Shown piece by piece: positions 41,873-50,714 of a stretch of 64,000 nt of DNA. The DNA lies in contig NZ_CBDEGB010000002.1 in NCBI RefSeq assembly GCF_965237655.1, positions 2,046,001-2,110,000 of the forward strand, written 5' to 3'. The notes beneath the pieces are model-generated. The model saw nothing but the letters and a program-made list of their open reading frames with translations. It was not told the DNA's origin and made no database searches. Made by a program: the position numbers and the translations under genes. Each line of letters opens with the position of its first letter. Positions within the stretch are counted from its first letter, which is position 1. This DNA comes from Poriferisodalis sp965237655. GTDB taxonomy: Bacteria; Actinomycetota; Acidimicrobiia; Acidimicrobiales; Poriferisodalaceae.

Positions 41873-43831
41873 TTCGCGCAACTGGATGCCCCTCCCCTCG
41901 CACACGTCGCAGGGATCTGACATCGACTCGAGCAGTCCCTCTCCTGTGCGCATCCGAGTCATCTGCACGATGCCCATGTCGGAGATTGGCTCAGTCGCGG
42001 TTCGGGTCTTGTCGCGAGCCAGTGCCTCATTCAGCGTGGACATCAGCTGTTCGCGCTGGCGCTTGTCATCCATGTCAACGAAGTCCACGATGATGATCCC
42101 GCCGATGTCGCGCAGCCGCAGTTGCTTGGCGATCTCGGTAGCGGCTTCGAGATTGTTCCGGAACAACGTCTCGTTGAGGCTTGACCTGCCGACATTGCGC
42201 CCCGTATTGACGTCGATCACGGTCAGCGCCTCGGTGTGCTCAATGATCAGCGACCCTCCCGACGGCAGCCAGACCTTGCGGTCGGTGGCCTTGCGCACCT
42301 GCTCGGCTACATGAACTCGCTCGAAGAGCGGCAACCGTTCAGCGACGGGGTCGTAATAGCGGATGCGATCCATCAAGGGCGCGGCGACCGCCTCCATGTA
42401 GCCCTTGACCTGTTCGAACAGCACCGGATCGTCGATCACCACCTCGCGGAAATCGGCAGTGAACTGTTCCCGGATGATGCGAACCGCCAATTCCGGCTCG
42501 CGGAACAGCAGCGCCGGCGCCTCGGAACGCTCCGCCAACTCCGAGATCTGGGTCCATTGGCGTGTGAGACGCTCGATGTCCCGCCGGATCTCGGCCGGAG
42601 TGACATTCTCAGCCGCAGTCCGCAGGATCACGCCAAATCCCTCGGGGATTTCCTTGGCCAGCAGACCACGCAGCCTCCGCCGTTCGCGGGTTGGCAGGCG
42701 ACGAGAGATGCCTGTGACGCTGCTGCCAGGAATGAGGACCACGAAGCGACCGGGCAGCGACACTTCGGTCGTGAGACGCGCGCCCTTGTGGCCGATCGGG
42801 TTCTTGATGACCTGGCACATGATCGTCTGCCCGTTGCGGATCAACTCGCTGATCGCAGGACCGTCGACCGTGCGGCCTCGGCGTCCGCCGGTGCGCTTGC
42901 GCTCGGGGCTGGCATCTTCATCGCTGTCGTCGTAGGCGACGGTGAGGTCGCCACGGTAGAGAACGGCTTGCTTAGGCGTTCCGATGTCGACGAATGCAGC
43001 TTCCATGCCCGGAAGTACCCGGCGCACCCGGCCCTGGTAGAGGTTTCCGTAGATCTCGGAAATGTCATCGGAAGGACGGCTCACGTAGTACTCGATGAGC
43101 GACCGGCCTTCGAGCACCGAAATGTGAGTGGCGCCTTCGGCCACATGTACGCACATCCGGTAGCGGCCGAGCGGCTTGCCGTTGCGGTACTGGCCCCGAC
43201 GCTCGGAGAGCTGCTCGTCGTCGAGCTCGACGGGGCTCTGATCGGCCAGGATCGCCTCGACGGGAGCGTGGGAGCCGTTGCGGTTGTCGGTGGTTGGCGT
43301 GCCGGCCTGGTTGGATCGACCACGCCCGCCGCGTCCACGGCCACCCCGCCGACGTCGGCGCCGCCCGGTGGTGCCTTCGCTCTCGCCAGCCTGAGGTGAG
43401 GGTCGGGTGTCGCCGATCTGGGGTTTGCGAGCAGGCGGCGGAACCCCTGGCGGGGCTGGCTTCGCGAGCTCGGATTCCGCTTCTTTCGATACTGCGTCGG
43501 CCTTGGGCTCAGCCTTGGCCTTGAGCTCAGCCTTGGCCTTGGGCTCAGCCTTGGCCTTGGGCTCAGCCTTGGCCTTGGGCTCAGCCTTGGCCTTGGGCTT
43601 GTCGGGAGCCGGAGTCGCCCGCCTGCGTCTGGTCTGCGGCCCTGATGCTGGTTCAGGCGGTGCTGGAGCAGCAGCCTCCGGTTCGGGTGCGTCAGGCTTG
43701 TCGCCGCTTGAAGGCGCGACGAGCCGACGCTTGCGAACAGCGGGTGCGGTATCTGCCGATTCGCTCGACGTCTCGCTCTGCGGGTTGTTCGTTGTGTTGT
43801 TGGTGGTGTCGTTCAGTGTTGATTCATCCAC
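41858..43831 (-). CDS. rne: Ribonuclease E/G
   Basis: 657 residues from GTG 43831, chosen because AAGGAA lies 7 nt before it. The first 215 residues are disordered, with a PKAKAE repeat array, an Arg-rich RRRRRRGGRGRGGRGRS patch and many Pro/Glu. The S1 domain spans about 235-330 (IYGNLYQGRVRRVLPGMEAAFVDIG). The catalytic DNase-I-like domain has LIIEHTEALTVIDVNTGRN and GGIIIVDFVDM with the two metal-binding aspartates, and the Zn-link C-x-x-C is DPCDVCEGRG. It cuts and matures RNA and scaffolds the degradosome. It starts 8 nt inside the TIGR03936-type gene. The disordered arm is N-terminal, not C-terminal as in E. coli. Confidence 0.95.
   Translation of the reverse strand: MDESTLNDTTNNTTNNPQSETSSESADTAPAVRKRRLVAPSSGDKPDAPEPEAAAPAPPEPASGPQTRRRRATPAPDKPKAKAEPKAKAEPKAKAEPKAKAELKAKAEPKADAVSKEAESELAKPAPPGVPPPARKPQIGDTRPSPQAGESEGTTGRRRRRRGGRGRGGRGRSNQAGTPTTDNRNGSHAPVEAILADQSPVELDDEQLSERRGQYRNGKPLGRYRMCVHVAEGATHISVLEGRSLIEYYVSRPSDDISEIYGNLYQGRVRRVLPGMEAAFVDIGTPKQAVLYRGDLTVAYDDSDEDASPERKRTGGRRGRTVDGPAISELIRNGQTIMCQVIKNPIGHKGARLTTEVSLPGRFVVLIPGSSVTGISRRLPTRERRRLRGLLAKEIPEGFGVILRTAAENVTPAEIRRDIERLTRQWTQISELAERSEAPALLFREPELAVRIIREQFTADFREVVIDDPVLFEQVKGYMEAVAAPLMDRIRYYDPVAERLPLFERVHVAEQVRKATDRKVWLPSGGSLIIEHTEALTVIDVNTGRNVGRSSLNETLFRNNLEAATEIAKQLRLRDIGGIIIVDFVDMDDKRQREQLMSTLNEALARDKTRTATEPISDMGIVQMTRMRTGEGLLESMSDPCDVCEGRGIQLRESLFS
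43503..43592 (-). repeat. 18-nt in-frame tandem repeat in rne (PKAKAE)
   Basis: Five 18-nt units starting at 43503, 43521, 43539, 43557 and 43575 (the second has one base change), with a truncated sixth at 43593. In the protein they give alternating Lys/Ala/Glu units in the disordered N-terminal arm. Confidence 0.95.
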
Positions 43832-44615
43832 TGAGGGGTTCCTTGTGTCTCTGGGCGCACTGGGCAGGCACGGCCGGTTCGGCTCGTCCTGCGGCGCCAC
43901 ACGTCCATTGATGTGTTCTACGGGCAATGCCCATCTCGTGTGCCGGCGCGAGCGCTGGCACCAATTCGCTGGGGCGCACGACCCTGGGTGTCGCCGACAG
44001 CTCGGCAGACAGCACCGCTCCCCGCCCCGAGGAAGCCTCGACGCGAAGCGCGGCAACGCCTGGTCGTATGTCTGAGCTCAGGGTCTTGCCCTTGTGCACT
44101 CGTTCGGTCACCACGGTCTCGGAAGCCAGGAACTCCTCGACCGCTTTGGTTGCCGTAACGGCTTCGAGCCCGGCGATCTCGAATTGCCAGCCGCACGAAC
44201 GGACCGCCGCTTGCAGCGAGGGTCCGCTGCCGTCGGTCAGCACGACGGCCGACACGCTCATGCCGACCGGGAGCGCTTCGGTCAGCGCTCTCGCCAAGGT
44301 GCAGTAGCTCGCCGTCGCTACCTCGGACTCGTCCTCGCACGAGTCATGAGGACCTGAGCGGCAAACGATCACCGGACCGTTGGGGCCGTCGCGCACCGCG
44401 TCAGCGGCAAGCGGCAGTTCCAAGAATTCGGCGTCGGACTCGTAGCCGGTCGGCAACGCCAAGCCGAAGCTCAACTTCATGCGAGGCGAGAAGCCCTGGC
44501 TATAGGTGACCGGAATGCCGACCTTGCGCACGGCGCGCTCGGTCACGCGGGCCACATCCCGGTGTCCAATGAACCGGATCTTGCCGACTTTGCGGAAGCG
44601 AACGCGCAGCTTCAA
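43824..44615 (-). CDS. TIGR03936-type radical-SAM-linked protein (DUF2344)
   Basis: 263 residues from a TTG (44615). The DUF2344 start is LKLRVRFRKVGKIRFIGHRDVARVTERAVRKVGIPVTYSQGFSPRMKLSFGLALPTGYES, the hallmark of proteins that accompany, or are fused to, the TIGR03960 radical-SAM protein. Their biochemical role is not established. Here the radical-SAM gene lies 67 nt upstream and the stop overlaps the rne start by 8 nt. GGGAG lies 6 nt before the TTG, and a much longer in-frame reading upstream is ruled out because it would overlap the radical-SAM gene's tail. The last 30 residues are Cys/Ala-rich and low complexity. Confidence 0.88.
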   Translation of the reverse strand: MKLRVRFRKVGKIRFIGHRDVARVTERAVRKVGIPVTYSQGFSPRMKLSFGLALPTGYESDAEFLELPLAADAVRDGPNGPVIVCRSGPHDSCEDESEVATASYCTLARALTEALPVGMSVSAVVLTDGSGPSLQAAVRSCGWQFEIAGLEAVTATKAVEEFLASETVVTERVHKGKTLSSDIRPGVAALRVEASSGRGAVLSAELSATPRVVRPSELVPALAPAHEMGIARRTHQWTCGAAGRAEPAVPAQCAQRHKEPLSG

Positions 44616-44682
44616 TGTCGTCTCCCACCCATGCGGGTGGGAGCGGCACTGCGGCTCGGCATCGGAGCAATGAGGCCGCGCA

Positions 44683-46758
44683 TCACGCGCCGCCTCCCGC
44701 CGATGCACCTGCGCCCGCCAGCAAGCGGGGGCGCAGCTCGACCGGCACCATATGGCCGGTCGCGAGATCCTGTCCCGTCCCCTGACTGCCGCCATTGGGG
44801 GCGACAGGGGACGCAACCATGTGCTCGATCCCATATTCAGTACAGGCCCCGCAGTCGTAACACGGGGTCCAGCGGCAGTCAGGCAGGCCATGGCCCTCGA
44901 GGGCGTCCTGCCAGTCTTGCCAGAGAAAGTCGCGGTGCAAGCCGGCACCGATGTGGTCCCAGGGCAGCACTTCGTCTTCGCCTCGATGGCGGTACACGTA
45001 CCAGTCGAGACTGAGGCCGCACGCTGCCATCGCCTCTTCCCAAAGATCAAGGTCGAAACGCTCGCTCCACTCCTGAAATGTGCCGCCCTTGCGCCACACG
45101 TATTCGATTGCCGCGCCCACACGCCGGTCGCCTCGACTGGCGATCCCCTCGGCTGCCGAGGCCGCCGGGTCGTGCCACTTGAGCTGGACACGCCGGTTGC
45201 GACCCAGCGCCGCTCGCACCAGCCGTACCTTGCGGGCCAGCTCGTCGGGCGGGTTCTGCCCGAACCACTGGAACGGTGTGTGGGGCTTCGGCACGAAGCC
45301 CCCCAATGACACCGTCACCGAGGCACGTTTGTTGTACTCCTGCCCGATGCGCGCGCACGCATCGGCGAGGTGAGCGATCGCCTCGGTGTCAGGGTCCATC
45401 TCCGAAGGCAGACCCGTGAGGAAGTACAGCTTCATGCGGTGCCAGCCCTGGCTGTAGGCAGAGCGCACGGCGCCGTACAGGTCTTCTTCAGTGATGAGCT
45501 TGTTGATGATCTGGCGCAACCGCCACGAACCCGCTTCGGGGGCAAAGGTGAGCCCCGTGCGGCGTGCTCGCGACACCTGAGCCGCCACGTCGACGGTGAA
45601 GGCATCGACTCGCAAGCTCGGCAACGAGACGCTGATGCGGCTTGGGTCTAAACCGTTGCCGTCGGCTGCGCCATCTGTGCCCATCGCGCCGGCTGCGCCA
45701 TCTGTGCCCATCGCGCCGGCTGCGCCATCGGTGCCCATCGCGCCGGCTGTGCCGGCCGAGACCGTGTCCCGGACCAGCTCGGCGATGCCGCTGTAGTCCG
45801 CCGTGGACAGCGACATCAGGCTGACCTCGTCGTATCCGCTGCGTTCGAGGCCTGCCGTCACCATCTCTCGGACCTGCGCGGCGGGGCGTTCGCGCACTGG
45901 GCGGGTGATCATGCCCGCCTGGCAGAAACGGCACCCCCGGGTGCAGCCCCTGAACACCTCCACCGACAGCCGATCATGGACGACTTCGGTGACCGGCACC
46001 AGCTGACGGCGGGGATAGGGCCACTCGCCGAGGTCCGCAACGGTGCGCTTGGCAACGAGCGGCGGCACGTCGGGGTACTTGGGCGTGACCTCGACGAGCG
46101 CTGGGCCGTCATAGGCGACGTCGTACATCGCCGGCACGTACACACCCTCGATGCCTGCGAGGTCCCGCAGGATCGTGGTGCGAGTGCCAGGACGCTTGCC
46201 GGTTCGCTTCCAGGCACCGACCGCCTCGGTGATCTCGCCGACGACTTCCTCACCTTCGCCGACGACGAAGAAGTCCACAAAATCCGACAGCGGCTCGGGG
46301 TTGAATGCGCAATGACCACCAGCGCCGATCAGCGGGTCGGCGTCGCTGCGCCGATCCGCCCTCACCTCCAGCCCCGCCAGATCTATGCAGTTGAGCACGT
46401 TGGTGTACACGAGCTCGGCAGAGAGGTTGAAGGCGATGATGTCGAAGAAGGCTGCGGCTCGATGCGTATCGACCGAGAACAGTGGGAGCCCAGCGGCTCG
46501 CATCTCGGCCTCAAGGTCGATCCACGGTGCATACGTGCGCTCGGCGCTGGAGTCCGGACGCTCGTTCAGCAGCTCGTAGAGGATCTGAAGGCCTTGGTTC
46601 GGCAGGCCGATCTCGTAGGTATCGGGATAGGCCAGGAGCCACGAAGTGAGATGGGGGCCGACCGTCGGTCGCTGCATCCCGTCCTCGCAGCCGATGTACC
46701 GAGCCGGCTTGGAGACACGTGGCAGCAGGGGCTCGAGCCGGGGCCACAGCGTTGTCAT
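44683..46758 (-). CDS. Radical-SAM protein, TIGR03960 type
   Basis: A 691-residue radical-SAM enzyme with a B12-binding-like N-terminal domain (SWLLAYPDTYEIGLPNQGLQILYELLNERPD). The [4Fe-4S] motif is in RGCTRGCRFCQAGMITRPVRERP, Cx3Cx2C. A 27-nt tandem repeat adds three GAMGTDGAA units in a loop near residue 350, and about 80 extra residues follow the core. The family is widespread with unknown substrate and is usually next to, or fused with, a DUF2344 protein, as here. The location between rodA and rne suggests a link to RNA or ribosome biogenesis, but that is inference. GGAG lies 5 nt before the ATG. Confidence 0.9.
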   Translation of the reverse strand: MTTLWPRLEPLLPRVSKPARYIGCEDGMQRPTVGPHLTSWLLAYPDTYEIGLPNQGLQILYELLNERPDSSAERTYAPWIDLEAEMRAAGLPLFSVDTHRAAAFFDIIAFNLSAELVYTNVLNCIDLAGLEVRADRRSDADPLIGAGGHCAFNPEPLSDFVDFFVVGEGEEVVGEITEAVGAWKRTGKRPGTRTTILRDLAGIEGVYVPAMYDVAYDGPALVEVTPKYPDVPPLVAKRTVADLGEWPYPRRQLVPVTEVVHDRLSVEVFRGCTRGCRFCQAGMITRPVRERPAAQVREMVTAGLERSGYDEVSLMSLSTADYSGIAELVRDTVSAGTAGAMGTDGAAGAMGTDGAAGAMGTDGAADGNGLDPSRISVSLPSLRVDAFTVDVAAQVSRARRTGLTFAPEAGSWRLRQIINKLITEEDLYGAVRSAYSQGWHRMKLYFLTGLPSEMDPDTEAIAHLADACARIGQEYNKRASVTVSLGGFVPKPHTPFQWFGQNPPDELARKVRLVRAALGRNRRVQLKWHDPAASAAEGIASRGDRRVGAAIEYVWRKGGTFQEWSERFDLDLWEEAMAACGLSLDWYVYRHRGEDEVLPWDHIGAGLHRDFLWQDWQDALEGHGLPDCRWTPCYDCGACTEYGIEHMVASPVAPNGGSQGTGQDLATGHMVPVELRPRLLAGAGASAGGGA
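45664..45744 (-). repeat. 27-nt in-frame tandem repeat in the radical-SAM gene
   Basis: Three 27-nt units begin at 45664, 45691 and 45718; two are identical and the third differs at one base. They encode GAMGTDGAA three times in a loop that is not part of the family core. Confidence 0.95.
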
Positions 46759-46828
46759 TGCAACTCCAACGCTACCGGCCCCTGTGGATAATGAAGCGTT
46801 TCAGGGCGCCGTGGTTGCTGGTACGCCC

Positions 46829-47998
46829 TTAGAGGGCGTAGCGGCGCGATCCGACGCTGATGACGATGCCCACGGCGGCGAAGGCCGTGATGGTGCCCGA
46901 ACCGCCATGGCTCATGAGCGGCAAGGGGATGCCCGTAATCGGCATGATGCCGATCGTCATGCCGATGTTCTGGAACACCTGGAACAGCAACATGGAGAGG
47001 ACACCGACGACAAGTAATCGTCCGAAGGGGTCGCTGGCGACGCGGGCTATCTGCCAGATGCGCACCGACATGTACGCATAGAGCGCGAGCAGAAGCGAGC
47101 CGCCGACGAGGCCGAACTCCTCCCCCAGCGCCGTGAAGATGAAGTCGTTGTGCTGCTCGGGTACCAGGGAGAGGTTCGTCTGCGTGCCCTGCTTCCAGCC
47201 CTGACCCCAGATACCGCCCGCACCGATGGCGATCTGGCTCTGCCGCAGGTTGTAGGAGGCCTCCAAGGGCTCGAAGTCTTGATCCAGGAAGGCCGTCAGG
47301 CGGTTTCGCTGCGTCTCATTCAGCAGCCGAGGCCCCTGGAGAGCGTCGATGCTGAACACCAGCACGAGAGCCAGGACGCCGGCCAGCGTGATGACGACGA
47401 TGTGCCGCAGCTGCGCACCCGCGACGAGCAGCATGCCCATCGCAATAGCCACGAAGACCAGCATCGTGCCGAGGTCGGGCTGCAGGTAGATCAGGCCCAT
47501 CGGCACCACCAGCAACAGCCCGGCGTTGAACAGCGTGTCGAAACGCAGGTACCCCTCGTGGCTGGCAACGAATGCGGCCAGCGACACGATCACGATGAGC
47601 TTGGCGAACTCCGAGGGTTGCACCTGGAATCCGAACGCCGGCAATTCGAACCAGGATCGCGCGTTGCGAATCTCCGGGCCCCAGCGCAGGAGTGCCCCCA
47701 GCGCGATCAAGACTGCGAGGTACGCAGGCGTGGCGTAGAAGCGCAGCGCCCGGTAATCGACGGCGGCGGCGACGACCATGACCACGATGCCGATCAAGAC
47801 GAAGATCGCTTGACGGCGCGCCACGGTCCATGGATCGCCACCTTCGAAGGAGAGGCTTCGCCACGTCGAGGCGTAGTTCATGGCGATTCCCAGGCACGCG
47901 ATCGCAACCGCAGACAGCGCCAGCGTGTAGTCGGCGAACCAGGCCGGAGATCGCAATTCACGCCGGGTTTGTGTGCGATTCAGCAGACGCCCGATCAC
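46829..47998 (-). CDS. rodA: Peptidoglycan glycosyltransferase RodA
   Basis: A 389-residue SEDS protein with ten predicted transmembrane segments. GFQVQPSEFAKLIVIVSLA and YLQPDLGTMLVF, with the conserved Gln and Asp, and the C-terminal GIPLPLMSHGGSGTITAF are family signatures; QSQIAIGAGGIWGQGWKQGTQTNLSLVPEQHNDFIFTALGEEFGLVGG is the large extracytoplasmic loop. It polymerises glycan strands for side-wall growth, working with PBP2. It starts with GTG inside the mrdA stop (GTGA), the usual pairing of rodA and mrdA. Confidence 0.95.
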   Translation of the reverse strand: MIGRLLNRTQTRRELRSPAWFADYTLALSAVAIACLGIAMNYASTWRSLSFEGGDPWTVARRQAIFVLIGIVVMVVAAAVDYRALRFYATPAYLAVLIALGALLRWGPEIRNARSWFELPAFGFQVQPSEFAKLIVIVSLAAFVASHEGYLRFDTLFNAGLLLVVPMGLIYLQPDLGTMLVFVAIAMGMLLVAGAQLRHIVVITLAGVLALVLVFSIDALQGPRLLNETQRNRLTAFLDQDFEPLEASYNLRQSQIAIGAGGIWGQGWKQGTQTNLSLVPEQHNDFIFTALGEEFGLVGGSLLLALYAYMSVRIWQIARVASDPFGRLLVVGVLSMLLFQVFQNIGMTIGIMPITGIPLPLMSHGGSGTITAFAAVGIVISVGSRRYAL

Positions 47999-50172
47999 GA
48001 CGCCACCTCCACCCTGCGGCGGGGCAGATCGCCCAGGAGCGCTCCGTCGATCTGGTCCACATCGGGGATGCCGTCGCCGTCCGCGTCAGAGGGCGTGTTG
48101 GCCCGTGGCAGCTGGATGCCCCACGGGCAGCCTTCAGGCACATAGCCCAGGAACGCCGGATCGCTTCGCAGCGCCTCTGGCACTTCAGGGCACTCGGGCT
48201 GGGGCGGCACGAACGCAATCTGCGGCTCGGGCCAGCGCTGCTCGTAGGCCCGCACCGCCTCAATGATGCGCCGAGCCACTGGCGCTGCCGCCTCGCCGCC
48301 GTATCCAGCCTCCTCCATGACGACAACGACGGCATAGCGAGGGTCATGCGTGGGTGCCCACGCGACGAACACCGCAGTGTCCTCCTTCTTGCGTCGCAGC
48401 ACTGCGTTCAGACCCTGCGCCTGCGCCGTGCCGGTCTTGCCCGACACCCGGTAACCCTCGTGGTCGTAGCCCTCGAACGCCCTGGCGGCAGTGCCTCGCA
48501 ACCGGGAGTTGGTGACGTTGCTCAACCCTTCCCGCACCACCGAGCTGCCGTCGGGGAAGTCCACGACGTCGAGCACCCTCGGCTCGAACGTGAGCACCGC
48601 CTCGCCGAATGTCTCAGCCTCCCGCGACACGACCGCCTCGACAATGTTCGGCGAGAAGCGGGTTCCGCCATTGGCCAAAGTGGCGTAGGCATTGACGAGC
48701 TGCATCGGCGTCACCGCCACCAGCCCCTGGCCGATCCCGGTGTTGATGTTGTCACCCGGGAACCAGCGCGACGGCTCGTTGTAGGGGTTATAGGCCTCGG
48801 GGCTCAGCTCGAACAGGGTTTTCTTCACGTCGCCGTCCGGCACCCGGCCCGTCTTCTCGAATGGCAGCTGCACGCCAGTCGGCGCGCCCAACCCGAGCGA
48901 TCGGGCCATGTCCTGGATAGCCCACTGCTCGGGACCGTCGATCCAATACAGGTCATCGGAGACCTTGTAGAAGTAGGCGTCGCTCGACCGAGTCAGCGCT
49001 CCGGACAGGTCCAGGGTCCCCAGCGCGGCCCGGTCCGAGTTGAAGAAGGTGCAGCGGCCGGTGCAGCCCCGCTCGTCGGGAATCTTGTAGTAGCCGATGT
49101 CGTGGAACGAGGCTCGCGGCGAGATGAGACCCGCTTCGAGCCCGGCAAGCGCCGTCACGGGCTTGAACACCGAACCAGGCGAGTAGGTGCCCTGAACTGC
49201 AAGGTTGTTGAGCGCTCCCGGCGAATAGGGGTTCTCGAAGACCGAGCGGTACTCCGCCACGGTCAACCCCTCCACCATCCAGTTGGGGTCGTAGGTGGGG
49301 TGCGACACCATCGCGAGCACGTCGCCGTTGCGCACGTCCATGACCACGGCTGCTCCCGTGAGTGCCGGGTAGAAGAAGCCCGAGTCCTCGCTCACCGTCT
49401 TGCGGGCTCCGATCAGTCCCTGTCGCAAGTACGACTCCACCGCAGCCTGCAACTCGACGTCGATGGACAGCACGATGTCATGACCCGGCTCCGGCGGGAC
49501 ATCGGCCAAAATCCGCTGCACGCGGTCGCGCCGGTCCACCTCGAGCTTGGTGCGGCCCGGCTCGCCATGAAGCTCCGCCTCGAAGAGACCCTCAATACCT
49601 GCCCGGCCGACTCGCTCGTAGGGCAGGTAGCCGTCGTCGATCAGCTCCCTGTGCTGGCGTTCCGACATCGCTCCGACGTAGCCCACGATGTGCGCCGCGA
49701 TCTCGTTCTGCGGGTACACGCGCACCCAGTCCCATTTGGCCTCGACGCCGGGAATGGACCGCTCGGCCACCCGCAGCAGGCCGTCCTCGTCGAGGCCCGT
49801 CGCCACCACTTTGGGGGCGAGCGGGTGCGTGCGCTGGTCGGCAAGGCCCTGGCTGAGCTGGGCGACCGGCACATCGAGCAGGTCGGCCAGTTCGGTCAGC
49901 ACCGCCTCGGTCTGAGGCTCCGTGTAACTCGACTGGTCGATCGTTACGACGCCGGTGCGGATGTTGTCGGCCAGGACCACACCGTGACGGTCGAGGATGC
50001 GTCCGCGCGTCGGCGGGGTGATGATGATGCGGACTTGGTTCGACTCCGCAGCTACGGCGAATTGTTCCGACTCGAGCACCTGCAGGTACCACAAGCGAGT
50101 GAACAGCGCTCCGAACAGGCCCACCATCACGATGCCCAGGAAGGCCATTCGCCGACGGACGCGCTCATCCAC
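47995..50172 (-). CDS. mrdA: Penicillin-binding protein 2 (class B)
   Basis: A 725-residue class B PBP: an N-terminal membrane anchor (MAFLGIVMVGLFGALFTRLWYLQVLE), the dimerisation domain (RGRILDRHGVVLADN), and the transpeptidase domain with SPGSVFKPVTA (catalytic Ser and Lys), the SSD motif in TRSSDAYFYKV and SGKTGTAQ. After the KTG region there is an extra C-terminal tail with several Cys/Pro and the acidic TPSDADGDGIPDVDQIDG, similar to Ca-binding thrombospondin-type repeats, unusual in this family. It makes crosslinks for cell-wall elongation with RodA and MreBCD. The GTG start lies 8 nt inside the mreD stop region. A paired Cys loop (GCTGRCTFF) sits before the SSD motif. Confidence 0.93.
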   Translation of the reverse strand: MDERVRRRMAFLGIVMVGLFGALFTRLWYLQVLESEQFAVAAESNQVRIIITPPTRGRILDRHGVVLADNIRTGVVTIDQSSYTEPQTEAVLTELADLLDVPVAQLSQGLADQRTHPLAPKVVATGLDEDGLLRVAERSIPGVEAKWDWVRVYPQNEIAAHIVGYVGAMSERQHRELIDDGYLPYERVGRAGIEGLFEAELHGEPGRTKLEVDRRDRVQRILADVPPEPGHDIVLSIDVELQAAVESYLRQGLIGARKTVSEDSGFFYPALTGAAVVMDVRNGDVLAMVSHPTYDPNWMVEGLTVAEYRSVFENPYSPGALNNLAVQGTYSPGSVFKPVTALAGLEAGLISPRASFHDIGYYKIPDERGCTGRCTFFNSDRAALGTLDLSGALTRSSDAYFYKVSDDLYWIDGPEQWAIQDMARSLGLGAPTGVQLPFEKTGRVPDGDVKKTLFELSPEAYNPYNEPSRWFPGDNINTGIGQGLVAVTPMQLVNAYATLANGGTRFSPNIVEAVVSREAETFGEAVLTFEPRVLDVVDFPDGSSVVREGLSNVTNSRLRGTAARAFEGYDHEGYRVSGKTGTAQAQGLNAVLRRKKEDTAVFVAWAPTHDPRYAVVVVMEEAGYGGEAAAPVARRIIEAVRAYEQRWPEPQIAFVPPQPECPEVPEALRSDPAFLGYVPEGCPWGIQLPRANTPSDADGDGIPDVDQIDGALLGDLPRRRVEVAS

Positions 50173-50698
50173 TGCGAGACCTCGGTTCCCGTTCGGCGGT
50201 AATGCGCGGGCGGATGATGAGCGCCCAGCGAACCACGCGTTCGAGCAGCGGATTGGTCAGCAGCGACGCGACACCGGTGACGACGGCGATGCGAACAAGC
50301 GGAGCCTCCGTCACATAGACGAGATCCATCAGCCAGCCTGCGCTGGCGAACAGGCCGATCCCGCCCGCCGCCAGCACCGACGCCAAAGATGCACGTGCGA
50401 ACCAGCGCGCCGAGGGGATCTGCTCCGTCACGATGCCTGACAAGTAACCAACCAACGTCAAGACCAGCAGGGACATGCCGAAAGGCGTGTGAAGGATGAG
50501 ATCGGAGGCCAGTCCACAACCTGCGCCGAAGGACGCCCCGGTGCTGCGACCGCCGACCATCCCCCCTGCGACGGCGAGCAGCACCAACGGATCGACAATG
50601 ACGCCGGCCGGGGTGATGTGCGCCAGCAAGCCGACGTGCGCCATGACAGCAGCAACCAGCACCAGCGCCGATCGAGCCAGCGGCCCGGCACCTGCCAT
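50165..50698 (-). CDS. mreD: Rod-shape protein MreD
   Basis: A 177-residue membrane protein with about five hydrophobic segments (LVLVAAVMAHVGLLAHITPAGVIVDPLVLLAVAGG, DLILHTPFGMSLLVLTLVGYLSG and others), in the size range and gene order of MreD. MreD is poorly conserved, so the call relies on position (mreC upstream, mrdA downstream) plus topology. The ATG at 50698 is used because a GAGGGG site precedes it; the longer in-frame reading overlaps mreC. The TGA overlaps the mrdA GTG by 8 nt. Confidence 0.85.
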   Translation of the reverse strand: MAGAGPLARSALVLVAAVMAHVGLLAHITPAGVIVDPLVLLAVAGGMVGGRSTGASFGAGCGLASDLILHTPFGMSLLVLTLVGYLSGIVTEQIPSARWFARASLASVLAAGGIGLFASAGWLMDLVYVTEAPLVRIAVVTGVASLLTNPLLERVVRWALIIRPRITAEREPRSRSG

Positions 50699-50714
50699 CA
50701 CCGCAGGTCCCCTC

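Noticed and set aside
44616..45191. Longer form of the DUF2344 protein (start at 45191)
   Set aside because: The extension overlaps the radical-SAM gene in another frame and is composed of Ser/Arg/Cys-rich sequence with no family match. The TTG at 44615 has a ribosome-binding site.
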